Below the pieces are notes generated by a model. That model was not told the origin of the DNA. It worked only from the letters and a program-made list of their open reading frames with translations, and ran no database searches. Of a stretch of 64,000 nt of DNA, positions 1-9,077 are shown piece after piece (the stretch's first letter is position 1; each line of letters opens with the position of its first letter). Where the stretch lies: assembly GCA_902495075.1 (NCBI GenBank), contig CABUVO010000004.1, forward strand, positions 109,950-173,949, written 5' to 3'. Both the position numbers and the translations under genes were made by a program. This stretch comes from an uncultured Porphyromonadaceae bacterium. Lineage in GTDB: Bacteria; Bacteroidota; Bacteroidia; Bacteroidales; Muribaculaceae.

Positions 1-210
1 GGGATTGAAAAAGGAGCACTGGCACCCGATGACGAGACTGGATGGTCATGGCTGAAAGTAGCAGCAGAAACAAATGATCCGGAGACATTCATGACCGATA
101 TGGACCGATACTACGACCTTCTGGCAAGTGCCGTAGAGAATGGCAACACTGATGCGCTTGATATAATGAACACTATCTGGGAACCGGAACAAATAATTGA
201 GGAAGACTGA
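1..210 (+). CDS. C-terminal fragment of an unknown acidic protein (5' end outside window)
   Basis: The frame is open from base 1 to a TGA at 208-210 and gives 69 residues of an acidic, helical-looking C-terminus ending in EEED-like residues. The stretch with ASAVENGNTDALDIM resembles the tail of a Sel1- or ankyrin-type helical repeat protein, but too little is present to assign a family. Its stop codon overlaps the start codon of the next gene by one base (TGATG), so it is the upstream member of the same operon. No function is claimed. The upstream sequence outside this window would show whether a vWA or similar signalling protein lies here. Confidence 0.7.
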   Translation, partial: GIEKGALAPDDETGWSWLKVAAETNDPETFMTDMDRYYDLLASAVENGNTDALDIMNTIWEPEQIIEED

Positions 211-857
211 TGAAACCTATCTATCTGACATTGAGAATGCCCTTCGAAAAACTTTCGACAGGGGCTTCACGCTTCTGGGGCAATCCCGACCTGCCTAAAA
301 GCACGGAATATCCTACGTATATCGACGATGAAGGAGATCCCTATCCTTACTTCTTCATCTGCCAGATAAACCTGAAACAATTAGCGGAATTTGCACCCGA
401 CAATCCTCTGCCTAAGGATGGTTTACTCTCATTCTTTGCCAAAATCGACCACTATCTAGGATATATGGCAGCGAGCGATGGCATCAAGGGCTATATAAGC
501 GATGCTGATGATGTAAAGGTCTTGTATTTACCTGAAATTAATGACATGAATGAAGTCGTGCTCCTCGATGATGAAGACAATCCTACGGCACCTGAAGAGA
601 TGGAAATAACATTCGCCCGTAACGTAGAACCACTCAGCGATGAGCATGAACTATTTGCCGAGCCTACACACAGGGAATGGGAGACATGGGACAAACCTTT
701 CGAAGACTGGTCAATCCTACTGCAGATTGACTCATTTGAAGGTAAAGACTTCGTGTTGAATTTCATGGACTTCGGTGTGCTCGATTTCCTTATTTCACCA
801 GAAGCATTGAAGAATCACGACTTCTCAGATGTGCGTGGAATTGTTTTATCAACTTAA
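210..857 (+). CDS. DUF1963 (YwqG-like) family protein
   Basis: This 215-residue protein shows the features of the DUF1963/YwqG family: an early FWGNPDLP segment, then FFICQINLKQLA and LLSFFAKID, the usual order of 'short Gly/Pro motif, CQI-x-L, G-x-L-x-FF' in that family. There is no signal peptide and no membrane segment, so it is expected to be cytoplasmic. The family has no established biochemical activity. The start is fixed by a one-base overlap with the preceding gene. It is followed by a 211-nt gap that holds a palindromic repeat (888-1050), so it may be co-transcribed with the kinase cassette downstream but is not translationally coupled to it. Confidence 0.75.
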   Translation: MKPIYLTLRMPFEKLSTGASRFWGNPDLPKSTEYPTYIDDEGDPYPYFFICQINLKQLAEFAPDNPLPKDGLLSFFAKIDHYLGYMAASDGIKGYISDADDVKVLYLPEINDMNEVVLLDDEDNPTAPEEMEITFARNVEPLSDEHELFAEPTHREWETWDKPFEDWSILLQIDSFEGKDFVLNFMDFGVLDFLISPEALKNHDFSDVRGIVLST

Positions 858-887
858 ACAACATCAAAATTAGCAATTTAAATATAC

Positions 888-1050
888 AACTTTCACAAGC
901 GAAAAGTTGAAGTTTATAAGTTTAATCGCGCTTAGCGCAGTTTATAAGTTTATTTGTTTGATGCGAAAAAAGAAAACACAGTCATATTCGCATCGGATAA
1001 ACTCCTTAACTTCTAAACTCTTAAACTTTAAGTTGAAGCTTGCAAAACTT
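888..1050. repeat. Family D palindromic intergenic repeat, copy 1 (163 nt)
   Basis: A 163-nt imperfect palindrome. It begins AACTTTCACAAGCGAAAAGT and ends AAGTTGAAGCTTGCAAAACTT-like sequence, which is close to its own reverse complement. The inner arms are made of short units such as TTATAAGTTTA on the left and TAAACTCTTAAACTT on the right. A second copy of the same length lies at 21677-21839 and is about 85-90% identical by eye. Both copies stop 18-40 nt before a start codon. The element is AT-rich and has no convincing coding content, although the frame of the following gene runs open through it. Confidence 0.8.
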
Positions 1051-1068
1051 AAATTAAATATACAGATT

Positions 1069-1383
1069 ATGGAATTTCTTCGAGTGTCAGTTTCCGTCAA
1101 TGCATTAGGAGTGGAATCAGGATGGGGCGACAAGGTGCCTTTGTCAGAATTGGAAGATGGCAGCACAATCCGTATTGATGCCATGCTGCCGAGCCAATAC
1201 GGACCATATGTAGCTCCAATATACGCAAAGATGAACGATGACAAAACTGCCGTTGAAGTCACCAGTGAAAAATATGGCAACAATACCCTTCCCCTCAATA
1301 ACAAATACCGTTCATGGAATAGTCCGGAGATTGGACTCTCTTACGCAACTTGCAGGATATCTGTATTCTTAAGCACTTTTTAA
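1069..1383 (+). CDS. Small protein of unknown function, possibly the N-terminal part of the next gene
   Basis: From the ATG at 1069 this frame gives 104 residues starting MEFLRVSVSVNALGVES. The frame is open further upstream to 907, but that part is the family D repeat, so 1069 is preferred. The protein has a mixed alpha/beta look, with no Cys motifs and no signal peptide, and I do not recognise a family. Its last 20 residues look less protein-like, while the overlapping frame that leads into the next gene (from 1323: WTLLRNLQDIC, KHFLKKFSDK) looks coding. A one-base frameshift between about 1323 and 1383 would join the two into one protein of about 365 residues. Whether the break is real or a sequence error cannot be told here. 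Confidence 0.5.
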   Translation: MEFLRVSVSVNALGVESGWGDKVPLSELEDGSTIRIDAMLPSQYGPYVAPIYAKMNDDKTAVEVTSEKYGNNTLPLNNKYRSWNSPEIGLSYATCRISVFLSTF

Positions 1384-1400
1384 AGAAATTTTCTGACAAA

Positions 1401-2174
1401 ATGGAACAGCATCAATATCGCGAACAACACCTATACAAACAAAAATACGCCACTCAGGAGAACAACGCTGACAGTAGTGGCACGTGCACCTTCTGCGGTG
1501 CTGAGATTGATGAAGACGAGCGTTTCTGCCCTGACTGCGGTAGCCCGCGGGGAGGCATAACGTGCCCTAATTGCGGCACCGTCAGCCACCGAAGTTTCTG
1601 CAGCCATTGCAACACGCCGCTCAATGATCTTGCGCGAGAAGCAGTGCGACAAGCCAAAGCAGATCCGGCATTCCGACGAGCCGAACAACTTGCCGCAGAG
1701 ATGGCTGAACTCGAAAGGCAAATACTCAACGCAGGTGTGCCTAAAGCCACACTCGACACTGCACTCAACGAAGAGGCACGCAAAGCTGCAGGACGCTATG
1801 CCGACCTGTTCTCCGGCGTGGCATCGCTGAAAGTGCCGGATATGCCGAAAACCCAACCCAAACCTCAGGGGAAGGTGCTCACAGGAGATGTGCTTCAGTC
1901 TGCTATCAATGCTTACAAAGAAAAGGCTGCCGAATTGCAGCGCACTATCAGTTCGATGCTTCCGTCTCCTTCCGCAACCCCTGAAGAGAAACGCAACTTC
2001 TTCTGCGCCCGAAAGATAATGACAGTAGAAATGCGCGCTACGAAGCAGGAATGGGTATGCAACTACTGTGGTTGCCATCATAATCAACCCAGTGAATGCG
2101 CTGAGCCACAGCTTGGAGGCACCTGGATTTTCGTAAACCAGCCCACTCCTGTGGCTAAAATAATTTACGGATAA
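1401..2174 (+). CDS. Zinc-ribbon protein of the kinase/phosphatase cassette
   Basis: A 257-residue protein counted from the ATG at 1401; a TTG at 1350 in the same frame is an alternative start. Near the N-terminus are two consecutive zinc ribbons, CTFCG...CPDCG and CPNCG...CSHCN. The middle is a charged helical region likely to form coiled coil (AEQLAAEMAELERQIL). Near the C-terminus is a further Cys-rich motif, CNYCGCHHNQPSEC. It has no enzyme motif, so an adaptor or scaffold role is inferred. The stop overlaps the kinase start by one base (TAATG), which implies translational coupling. It may be the C-terminal part of a longer protein broken by a frameshift upstream. Confidence 0.75.
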   Translation: MEQHQYREQHLYKQKYATQENNADSSGTCTFCGAEIDEDERFCPDCGSPRGGITCPNCGTVSHRSFCSHCNTPLNDLAREAVRQAKADPAFRRAEQLAAEMAELERQILNAGVPKATLDTALNEEARKAAGRYADLFSGVASLKVPDMPKTQPKPQGKVLTGDVLQSAINAYKEKAAELQRTISSMLPSPSATPEEKRNFFCARKIMTVEMRATKQEWVCNYCGCHHNQPSECAEPQLGGTWIFVNQPTPVAKIIYG

Positions 2175-5100
2175 TGGCAAATCAAAAACCCTCATGGGGC
2201 AACGCCCCGCAGGAATCAACTACAGCCGGCTCCGGTGGCTGGGGCAACGCTCCACAGGAATCAACCACAGCAGGCTCCGGAGGCTGGGGAAATGCTCCGC
2301 AGGAATCAACAACAGCCAAAACCGGAGACTGGGGCAATGCTCCGCAGGAATCAACCACAGCGAAAACGGGAGGCTGGGGCAATACTCCACAGGAATCAAC
2401 CACGGGAGGGCAACCGAAACAATCAGCAGGGAAAAAGGGTGATTGTCCGGTATATTCCTTCTATATCTTGAACGGGCTGACATTCAGTGTAAAGCGCGTT
2501 ATCTCCGACCAGTCAGGTGAAGCCATCATCTTCGAAGTAGAAAACGGCGGCAATCTCTATGCCCTGAAACTCTATCGACGCGGCGTGGTGCCCAACCATG
2601 ATGTGCTTCAGCGAATCATGGAGCAGCGCGGCAATGGTCTTCTCGTCGATATATATGCTCACGGGCAATGGCATGATGATGTAGGTGGCGGAGACTATCA
2701 CTATGAAGTTATGGAGCATTGTTGCGGAGGATCGCTCGCAAATGTCAACGTGCATGGAGACGAAGAAAAACTACGAATGCTTGCCGCCAGGATGGCTTCG
2801 GCTCTTGACTTCGCACACAGCAAAGGTGTTCTTCATCGCGACGTAAAGCCTGCCAATTTCCTCTTCGTCGACAAAGAACAGACACGCTTTGTGCTCACTG
2901 ACTGGGGGTTGGCGAAAATGCTTGACAAAGACCGGCGTACCGTCACCGATGCCGGGCGCACGAAAATATATGCCGCCCCTGAGATGTACACCTACATTCC
3001 CGGCACCCCTACTTATGTCGGACCGAAAGCCGATTTCTTCTCCATGGGGATGACCCTGATGGCTTTGTGGATGGGTGAAGGCAGACTACTTGCCGACGAA
3101 ACAAAACTCGTGCATGACAAACAGGAAGAAACACTGCCCTATCCTCAACGCGGCGAAATGAGCGACCACATGCTCGGACTGATCAAAGCCCTGACACGCC
3201 GAAATCCTGATGTGCGCGCAGGATTTGACGAAATGATACGCTGGAGCAAAGGGGAAAGCATATTCCAGGAAAAGGAGGATGATTCGCTGGCAGAGTTCAA
3301 GATTATATTTAACGCAACAGCCGGACTTATAGCCCACACGCCCAAAGAACTCAGCGACATGATGTGGACGGACCGGGAACTTGCAAAAAAGTATCTTTAC
3401 TCCGACAAGATTGCAAAATGGTTTCGCGATATCGAGCGTCCGGAGCTCGCCATGGCAATGGAGGATATTACCGAAAACCGCTTCCCCGGGAACCGTGACG
3501 AGGGTCTTTACGCAGCGTGCCTGACCCTGAATCCGGAGATGCCATATACGTTCATACAGAATGGGAAACGAATAGAAATACACAACCTTAAAGAACTCGG
3601 AGAAGCCCTCGGGAACTATACAATCTCTGACATATCCGGCTTGACGAGTCCGGCGTTCCTGATGTGGGTTGCCATCCAGGATCCTGCTTTGGCAGGAAAA
3701 GCCATGAAGAAACCTAACGACTGGTGGTATATAACATATACCCTAACTCCCGACCGTTCATTCTATTTCTCTCCATTGGCTACGAGCGATTATGGCTCCG
3801 TACAGCAGTTGGCACAACGCATTGTTGATGAAATTTCGGGAGTCAAGAAAGCCGGTCCGTTGCTCGACAGTGTCGCTCCCGGTTTTGAGAAAAGCCGTCT
3901 GTATGCTTATCTGAGCGCCAAGGGGCAATACGACAGTCAGATAAAATGGATAGAATACTGTCTGGAACTGAACTCTCAAGACAACAAGAAAAAGTTCGCT
4001 CCCTATACCCTTCGTGTAGCCCGGTTTAAAGCGGCAACAGGCCTCTTAGGGAAGGTTCCACCGATCACTATCGACGGTCATACTTTTGAAAAGCCGAAGG
4101 ATATCGAACAGACGGATATGTCTGAAATATCATCGGATGATCAGGATATACTCGCCGACTGGCTCGCCCTCTTCTATCAGGAGGATCCCAATGCAGACTA
4201 TAAGAAAAAATCCTACCTCAAACGCACTTCAGAATATTCCGATGCCCTTGACAGTCTGCCGGAATGCTCGTATTGCCTGCAATCTGAAGACAGCGCAACG
4301 GACATAGCCGTAGCAATGCAGGTCAATGAACAGAGTTGGCGCAAAGTGAAGGTCTGGCGGTGGATAGCAGGTATATTCGGTTTCTTACCCTTGCTCATTA
4401 TGTGCGCAGCCGGTATTTATCTCACGGTAACCATGGGCGCACTCGACTTTTCCGACAGCCTTGCAACCGTAGGCTATTGGGTAGGCATAGGTGTCGGAGG
4501 ATTGATATTCCTTGGTATGATCGGTGATGACTATGGCTTCATTCTTGGTGCCATAGCCGGTGTGGTAGCCTTCATATTAGTTAAACTTGCATTCACATTC
4601 CTCGGATTTATCGTGCCTTGGCTGGTAATAGGTCTAATGCTTGTTTCGCTGATATTTTTAGGTAAAAGGGTATTTCTCGGAGGAAAGAAATATTTCGATG
4701 ACCAATATTCCGATCTTGACTGGGATGAAGCCGTAGAGCGATATTTTGTGGGAATACGCTTCGATTGTCTTGACAAGGTATTCCCTATCAATGTTCCTGA
4801 CGATTACCCTGTCTGCGTGATAAATGAAAGCTCCGAAAGAGCCTATGCAGAGCTTCCCGGAGTGCGCAGAAGCGCATTGTTTATGCTCGCGATGGCTTTG
4901 GTCGGAGGCGTGCTGTGCTGGTTCACGGCACGGGGCATAAACAACCCAGTGGAGAAATCACCTGCCGGAATTGAACTTCTGCAAGGTAATTTCCGCGGCG
5001 ATATCGAAGGCACGCCCGCAACCATCGATTTCAGGGCTCTCAAGGATGGGGAACTGGAGGCTGTCATGTCGATAGATTATCGCAGCGGAAACACACGCCA

Positions 5101-5275
5101 GACCATGGCTGGGAAAACAGCAGCCGCTTTCCCTGTTGTGCTCCCCAAAACAGACAACAGCAGTATCTATCTGCAGATCGATACAGCCTACACGCAGGAT
5201 GCCACAATCATAGCACATGGAATCTATTGCAATTCAAAGAAAAAACTACGTAAAGTCAATATTCAGAAAAAGTGA
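2174..5275 (+). CDS. Membrane-anchored Ser/Thr protein kinase with tandem-repeat N-terminus
   Basis: This is a 1033-residue Hanks-type kinase. Residues 8-78 are five near-identical 15-residue repeats beginning WGNAPQESTTA. The kinase domain spans about 95-360: the ATP-anchoring Lys is K132 (LYALKLY), the catalytic loop is HRDVKPANFLF with D223, the metal-binding motif is DWG (D243) rather than DFG, and the activation loop ends AAPE. The active-site residues are therefore intact. The region at 370-720 is unassigned. Hydrophobic stretches at about 727-755, 765-840 and 899-920 should be membrane helices, followed by a C-terminal domain of about 110 residues. It overlaps the genes on both sides, and a PP2C phosphatase and an FHA protein lie downstream, so reversible Thr phosphorylation within this operon is the likely role. 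Confidence 0.9.
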   Translation: MANQKPSWGNAPQESTTAGSGGWGNAPQESTTAGSGGWGNAPQESTTAKTGDWGNAPQESTTAKTGGWGNTPQESTTGGQPKQSAGKKGDCPVYSFYILNGLTFSVKRVISDQSGEAIIFEVENGGNLYALKLYRRGVVPNHDVLQRIMEQRGNGLLVDIYAHGQWHDDVGGGDYHYEVMEHCCGGSLANVNVHGDEEKLRMLAARMASALDFAHSKGVLHRDVKPANFLFVDKEQTRFVLTDWGLAKMLDKDRRTVTDAGRTKIYAAPEMYTYIPGTPTYVGPKADFFSMGMTLMALWMGEGRLLADETKLVHDKQEETLPYPQRGEMSDHMLGLIKALTRRNPDVRAGFDEMIRWSKGESIFQEKEDDSLAEFKIIFNATAGLIAHTPKELSDMMWTDRELAKKYLYSDKIAKWFRDIERPELAMAMEDITENRFPGNRDEGLYAACLTLNPEMPYTFIQNGKRIEIHNLKELGEALGNYTISDISGLTSPAFLMWVAIQDPALAGKAMKKPNDWWYITYTLTPDRSFYFSPLATSDYGSVQQLAQRIVDEISGVKKAGPLLDSVAPGFEKSRLYAYLSAKGQYDSQIKWIEYCLELNSQDNKKKFAPYTLRVARFKAATGLLGKVPPITIDGHTFEKPKDIEQTDMSEISSDDQDILADWLALFYQEDPNADYKKKSYLKRTSEYSDALDSLPECSYCLQSEDSATDIAVAMQVNEQSWRKVKVWRWIAGIFGFLPLLIMCAAGIYLTVTMGALDFSDSLATVGYWVGIGVGGLIFLGMIGDDYGFILGAIAGVVAFILVKLAFTFLGFIVPWLVIGLMLVSLIFLGKRVFLGGKKYFDDQYSDLDWDEAVERYFVGIRFDCLDKVFPINVPDDYPVCVINESSERAYAELPGVRRSALFMLAMALVGGVLCWFTARGINNPVEKSPAGIELLQGNFRGDIEGTPATIDFRALKDGELEAVMSIDYRSGNTRQTMAGKTAAAFPVVLPKTDNSSIYLQIDTAYTQDATIIAHGIYCNSKKKLRKVNIQKK
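2195..2407 (+). repeat. 45-nt coding tandem repeat in the kinase gene (5 units)
   Basis: Four full units and one partial unit of 45 nt encode WGNAPQESTTA followed by GSGG, KTGD or KTGG. The copies are nearly identical at the DNA level, the usual picture of a length-variable tandem array. Each unit offers two adjacent threonines after an acidic residue, which could be phosphorylation sites read by the FHA protein of the same operon (inference). Confidence 0.9.
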
Positions 5276-8200
5276 ACTGCTCGAAATGTAATAAACCGAA
5301 CCGCCCCACGGCAAAATACTGCAAGTGGTGCGGCACACCGATAGCGATGGCTTCCGGCAGCGCAACCGATGCTAATCCGCTTGACACCCTTATCGACAAG
5401 AGAACAATCAGGACTCAGCTTGATGACATTGTGGAGAAAGCACGCTCCAAGCATGATTTCTGCACGCGAAACAATATTGCCTCACGAATGCAGCTCAGCT
5501 TTGTCATTACAGGCGATGCCGGCACAGGCAAAACCACTGTTGCCAAAGCCATAACTGCTGCGCTGGCAGATGCGGGTGTGCTGAGGAGTCCGGTAGCGGA
5601 AGTCGTTAATCCCGTGGATTTCGACAACTGGATCAAGAATCTCGACAAGCATACCGACCGACTCTCAAATTCAGCCATAATCGTGGAAGAATCGCAGAAG
5701 CTCGTGCCTGACGGCGAAGCTGAGGAGGTTGCGAAACTCGACCATATTCTTCAGGCAGCACGCCGCTGGCGCGAAGATGGCTCCAAACCCGTGGTAATCA
5801 TCACCGGCAACAAACGTCTACGCAAATTCTTCAATGAGAATCCGAATTCCGCAGCAGCCATCAATTATTTCTTTGAAACTGAGGAACTGACAGTTGACGG
5901 ATTGATGGAAATCGCACGCCGGCAGCTCTCTGAAAAATATAAACGGCAGCTAACACGGGAGGCGGAAGAGAAACTCCGCCGCATATTTGAAAACGATCGT
6001 CGACAGCCTGATGATGCATTGGGAGCAGGAGGACACAATGCCACAACCAGGGCGTATAACATCGATATCGCAGCAATAGGTTCTACAGACTCTTTGCTTG
6101 GTCCTGATTACGTAGAAGGGAAGGAATTCAAGCCTAAGACCCTTCCACAAGTAATGGCTGAGTTCAACAAATATGTTGGTGTGGATGAGGTTAAAAATGC
6201 CATACGCGACATTGCCAACTCCATCGCAGATGACGTGAAAGCCGGCAGACCCGCACGTGTGATGCACCATTATCAGTTTCTCGGTAATCCCGGAACGGGA
6301 AAGACTACAATGGCACGCCTTTTCGCAGAAGCCCTCAACGCATTGGGAGCACTTCCCGTAGGGCATCTGAAAGAGGTGTCGAAAAATGACCTTGTATCCC
6401 AGTTCGTAGGAGAAACGACATCCAAAGTCGTTGAGGCATTCCAAAAGGCGATGGGAGGCGTGCTTTTCATTGACGAGGCTTATCAGCTCGGCAATGATTC
6501 GCACGGCAAGGATGCCATAGATACCATTCTCACACAGGCTGAAAACAATCGTGGAAAACTTGTGGTGATCCTTGCCGGTTACACAAAGGAAATGGGTGAA
6601 TTTGTGCAAATCAATTCCGGTATTGCCTCACGTTTCGACTCTATAATAAATTTCCGCGACTACACTGCCGAAGAACTTACCGAAATCTTCCGTCGAATGG
6701 TAAATTCATCAAAAGAGGGATTGAGGTTGAATCCGGAAGCTGATGCGAATGTAGGAAATGTATTCAAGAAAATGTATCTCACCCGCAGCCGCACTTTCGG
6801 AAATGCCAGAGAGGTAAGGACTGTGTTTATAAAAGCTGTGGAGCGCATGAAAAACCGTCTCGCAGCCGATCCTGCCTCAGGATATTTCCTGACCATGCAA
6901 GATATTGAGGGAGAGGAAGGAAAAACCAAGTCGGTAGACGACATCCTCGCCGAACTTGACGACATGATAGGTATGGACGCGGTAAAGGATCAGCTGAGGC
7001 GCATAGCCCGCAATGTCGAGCTGAACCGCCGTAGGGCACAGACAGGTCGAGCAAATGCCAAGGTGGATAATATCCACATCGCCATCACGGGAAGTCCAGG
7101 TACGGGCAAGACTGAAATAGCAAAGCGCCTCGGACGCATATTCAAGGCGATGGGCGTATTGTCGAAGGGGCATGTGGTGGAACGGGAGCGGAAAACCCTT
7201 CTTGATTCCATGGCTAATTCTGCCGGAGTAAATATGGACAAGGCTGTTGATGAGGCTCTCGGAGGAGTGCTCTTTATTGACGAGGCATATAATCTCATCC
7301 CGATGGATAACCCCACAGACAAAGATAAGGACGGAACAGCCGCCGTTGAAGCACTAATGACCCGTATGAGTAACGATGCCGGCAAATTCGTAACTGTCAT
7401 CGCGGGTTATAAGATGGAAATTGAAGAATTTATAGCCAACGCAAACCCGGGACTCGCTCGGAGGTTTACCCACCGCATACATATCGAGGATTATCCTGTA
7501 AATGTGCTCGTAGATATCTTCAAGTCGCGTGCTAAAAAAGAGGGCTTTACCATGACGGCGGATGCGGAAGAGCTGTTGCAGAAAAAGGTGCAGGAGATGC
7601 ACACCGCGAAAGACAAAAACTTCGGAAATGCCGGCGCAATGATGAAGCTTTTCAACCAGACGCTTGAACGTCAGGCAGACCGACTCGGCGAATGCATGGA
7701 CGAACTTACCGACGACCAGATGTTTACCATCGAGGCGGCAGATATCCCCTATGAATCGCCCAAGAAGGTGGATATCAAGCAGTGTATGCAGGAGCTTGAC
7801 GGACTCGTCGGACTTGCTTCCGTAAAGAAAATCGTGCATGACCTTGCTGATGCCATCACTATCGAACAGGAACGCGCGGCAATGGAAGGAAGGCAGCCGA
7901 GGGTGCCTATGAGCCACTATCTCTTCTTAGGCAATCCGGGAACAGGCAAAACCACTGTGGCTCGCATTATGGGCGATATTTTCTATTCATTAGGTCTGCT
8001 GCCGAGCAACAAACTTGTGGAAGTCAAGCCTTCTGACATGATAATCGGTTTGGTAGGTCAGACAGGTGCCCAAACCCGCAAGGTTGTGAACCGTGGTCTC
8101 GGAGGAGTGCTCTTCATAGACGAGGCTTACGGGCTCAATGACGGCGGCTTCGGCACCAAGGATGCTTCTCCCGAATTGCTGACATTGCTCAACGATTATC

Positions 8201-8574
8201 GGGGTAAAATGGTTTGCATCGCCGCCGGATACCCACGTGAGATGGCTGAATGGCAGGCAACGAACTCCGGTCTCGACCGTCGTTTTGATGTCAAAGTCCA
8301 TTTCGAAGACTATAACGCCGATGAGCTTGCAGTCATCTTTCTCAATCTCCTTAGGAAAGAGAGTATGCATATCGATGAATTTGCAGAAGAGGAGATGCGT
8401 GATTATTTCCGCACCCTTGTCTTCAACAAAGGGGCAAATTTCGGCAATGCAGCTGAAGCTGTGAATTATTTCAACAAAGTTAAAATTAATCAGGGACGCC
8501 GCCTGCGCAGAATGTCCTCACACGACCGTGAGGAACTATACTGGCTGCGTCGCGAAGACATGACAATAGAATGA
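5272..8574 (+). CDS. Multi-module AAA+ ATPase (CbbX/SpoVK-like) with N-terminal zinc ribbon
   Basis: An 1100-residue protein from a GTG that overlaps the kinase stop (GTGA). Residues 3-21 form a zinc ribbon (CSKC...CKWCG). Four AAA+ modules follow, with P-loops GDAGTGKT (about 81), GNPGTGKT (about 338), GSPGTGKT (about 606) and GNPGTGKT (about 887). The last three have the CbbX/SpoVK-type Walker B, GGVLFIDEAY, and arginine-finger-like segments such as ASRFD, ARRFT and DRRFD. The first module has only a weak Walker B (IIVEES) and may be structural. CbbX-type ATPases remodel partner proteins, but the client here is unknown. The gene sits between a kinase and an FHA protein, which suggests that phosphorylation controls its assembly or substrate. 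Confidence 0.88.
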   Translation: MNCSKCNKPNRPTAKYCKWCGTPIAMASGSATDANPLDTLIDKRTIRTQLDDIVEKARSKHDFCTRNNIASRMQLSFVITGDAGTGKTTVAKAITAALADAGVLRSPVAEVVNPVDFDNWIKNLDKHTDRLSNSAIIVEESQKLVPDGEAEEVAKLDHILQAARRWREDGSKPVVIITGNKRLRKFFNENPNSAAAINYFFETEELTVDGLMEIARRQLSEKYKRQLTREAEEKLRRIFENDRRQPDDALGAGGHNATTRAYNIDIAAIGSTDSLLGPDYVEGKEFKPKTLPQVMAEFNKYVGVDEVKNAIRDIANSIADDVKAGRPARVMHHYQFLGNPGTGKTTMARLFAEALNALGALPVGHLKEVSKNDLVSQFVGETTSKVVEAFQKAMGGVLFIDEAYQLGNDSHGKDAIDTILTQAENNRGKLVVILAGYTKEMGEFVQINSGIASRFDSIINFRDYTAEELTEIFRRMVNSSKEGLRLNPEADANVGNVFKKMYLTRSRTFGNAREVRTVFIKAVERMKNRLAADPASGYFLTMQDIEGEEGKTKSVDDILAELDDMIGMDAVKDQLRRIARNVELNRRRAQTGRANAKVDNIHIAITGSPGTGKTEIAKRLGRIFKAMGVLSKGHVVERERKTLLDSMANSAGVNMDKAVDEALGGVLFIDEAYNLIPMDNPTDKDKDGTAAVEALMTRMSNDAGKFVTVIAGYKMEIEEFIANANPGLARRFTHRIHIEDYPVNVLVDIFKSRAKKEGFTMTADAEELLQKKVQEMHTAKDKNFGNAGAMMKLFNQTLERQADRLGECMDELTDDQMFTIEAADIPYESPKKVDIKQCMQELDGLVGLASVKKIVHDLADAITIEQERAAMEGRQPRVPMSHYLFLGNPGTGKTTVARIMGDIFYSLGLLPSNKLVEVKPSDMIIGLVGQTGAQTRKVVNRGLGGVLFIDEAYGLNDGGFGTKDASPELLTLLNDYRGKMVCIAAGYPREMAEWQATNSGLDRRFDVKVHFEDYNADELAVIFLNLLRKESMHIDEFAEEEMRDYFRTLVFNKGANFGNAAEAVNYFNKVKINQGRRLRRMSSHDREELYWLRREDMTIE

Positions 8575-9077
8575 AGTGCTATCATTGCAAACAACAGATC
8601 GATGATGATTCGCTCTACTGCGACCAGTGTGGCGAACAGATATTTATTTGTCCCGACTGCGGCATTCCGGGGAAAGGGGCAGGAAAACGTTGCGGTCAAT
8701 GCGGCAAGCCGCTTGTGGCAGCCGGTTCTAAAGCCGCTTCCGCGTCTCAAACGGGGAGCACACCTCCTCCGGATACTTCCTCTTCACCTCGTGCCGCCAC
8801 GCGCCTTGTAAGCCGCGAAATGGGGCTTACAATTGATCTTTCCGATGGCTTGGTGCTCGGTCGCCTTGAGGGTCGCTATGCTTCGATGCTGGCACCGCTG
8901 AAATTCCTTTCGGCACGCCATGCCAGTATCCGGCGCGATCCGCAAGGATGGATAATCACCGACGAAGGCTCCCGCAACGGCACCGCAGTCAACGGACAAT
9001 GGTGTTTCTCTCCCCTGCATTTTAATATAGGCGACACCATCCGCTTCGCTAATTCTTATGATTTTATAGCCGAATGA
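8571..9077 (+). CDS. Zinc-ribbon and FHA-domain protein
   Basis: A 168-residue protein. The N-terminus carries two zinc ribbons (CYHCK...CDQCG and CPDCG...CGQCG), followed by a Ser/Thr/Pro-rich linker. The C-terminal half is an FHA domain with the expected landmarks: LGR, then SARHA, then DEGSRNGTAVNG. FHA domains bind phosphothreonine peptides, so this protein is the likely reader of the kinase's output. The zinc-ribbon layout repeats that of the genes at 1401 and 5272. Start and stop both overlap their neighbours by four bases (ATGA), so translation is coupled to the ATPase before it and the phosphatase after it. It is expected to be cytoplasmic. Confidence 0.9.
   Translation: MKCYHCKQQIDDDSLYCDQCGEQIFICPDCGIPGKGAGKRCGQCGKPLVAAGSKAASASQTGSTPPPDTSSSPRAATRLVSREMGLTIDLSDGLVLGRLEGRYASMLAPLKFLSARHASIRRDPQGWIITDEGSRNGTAVNGQWCFSPLHFNIGDTIRFANSYDFIAE

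Noticed and set aside
907..1068. Upstream extension of the small unknown protein
   Set aside because: The extra 54 codons translate the family D palindrome, are Lys/Leu-rich low-complexity sequence, and would make the repeat coding in one copy only.
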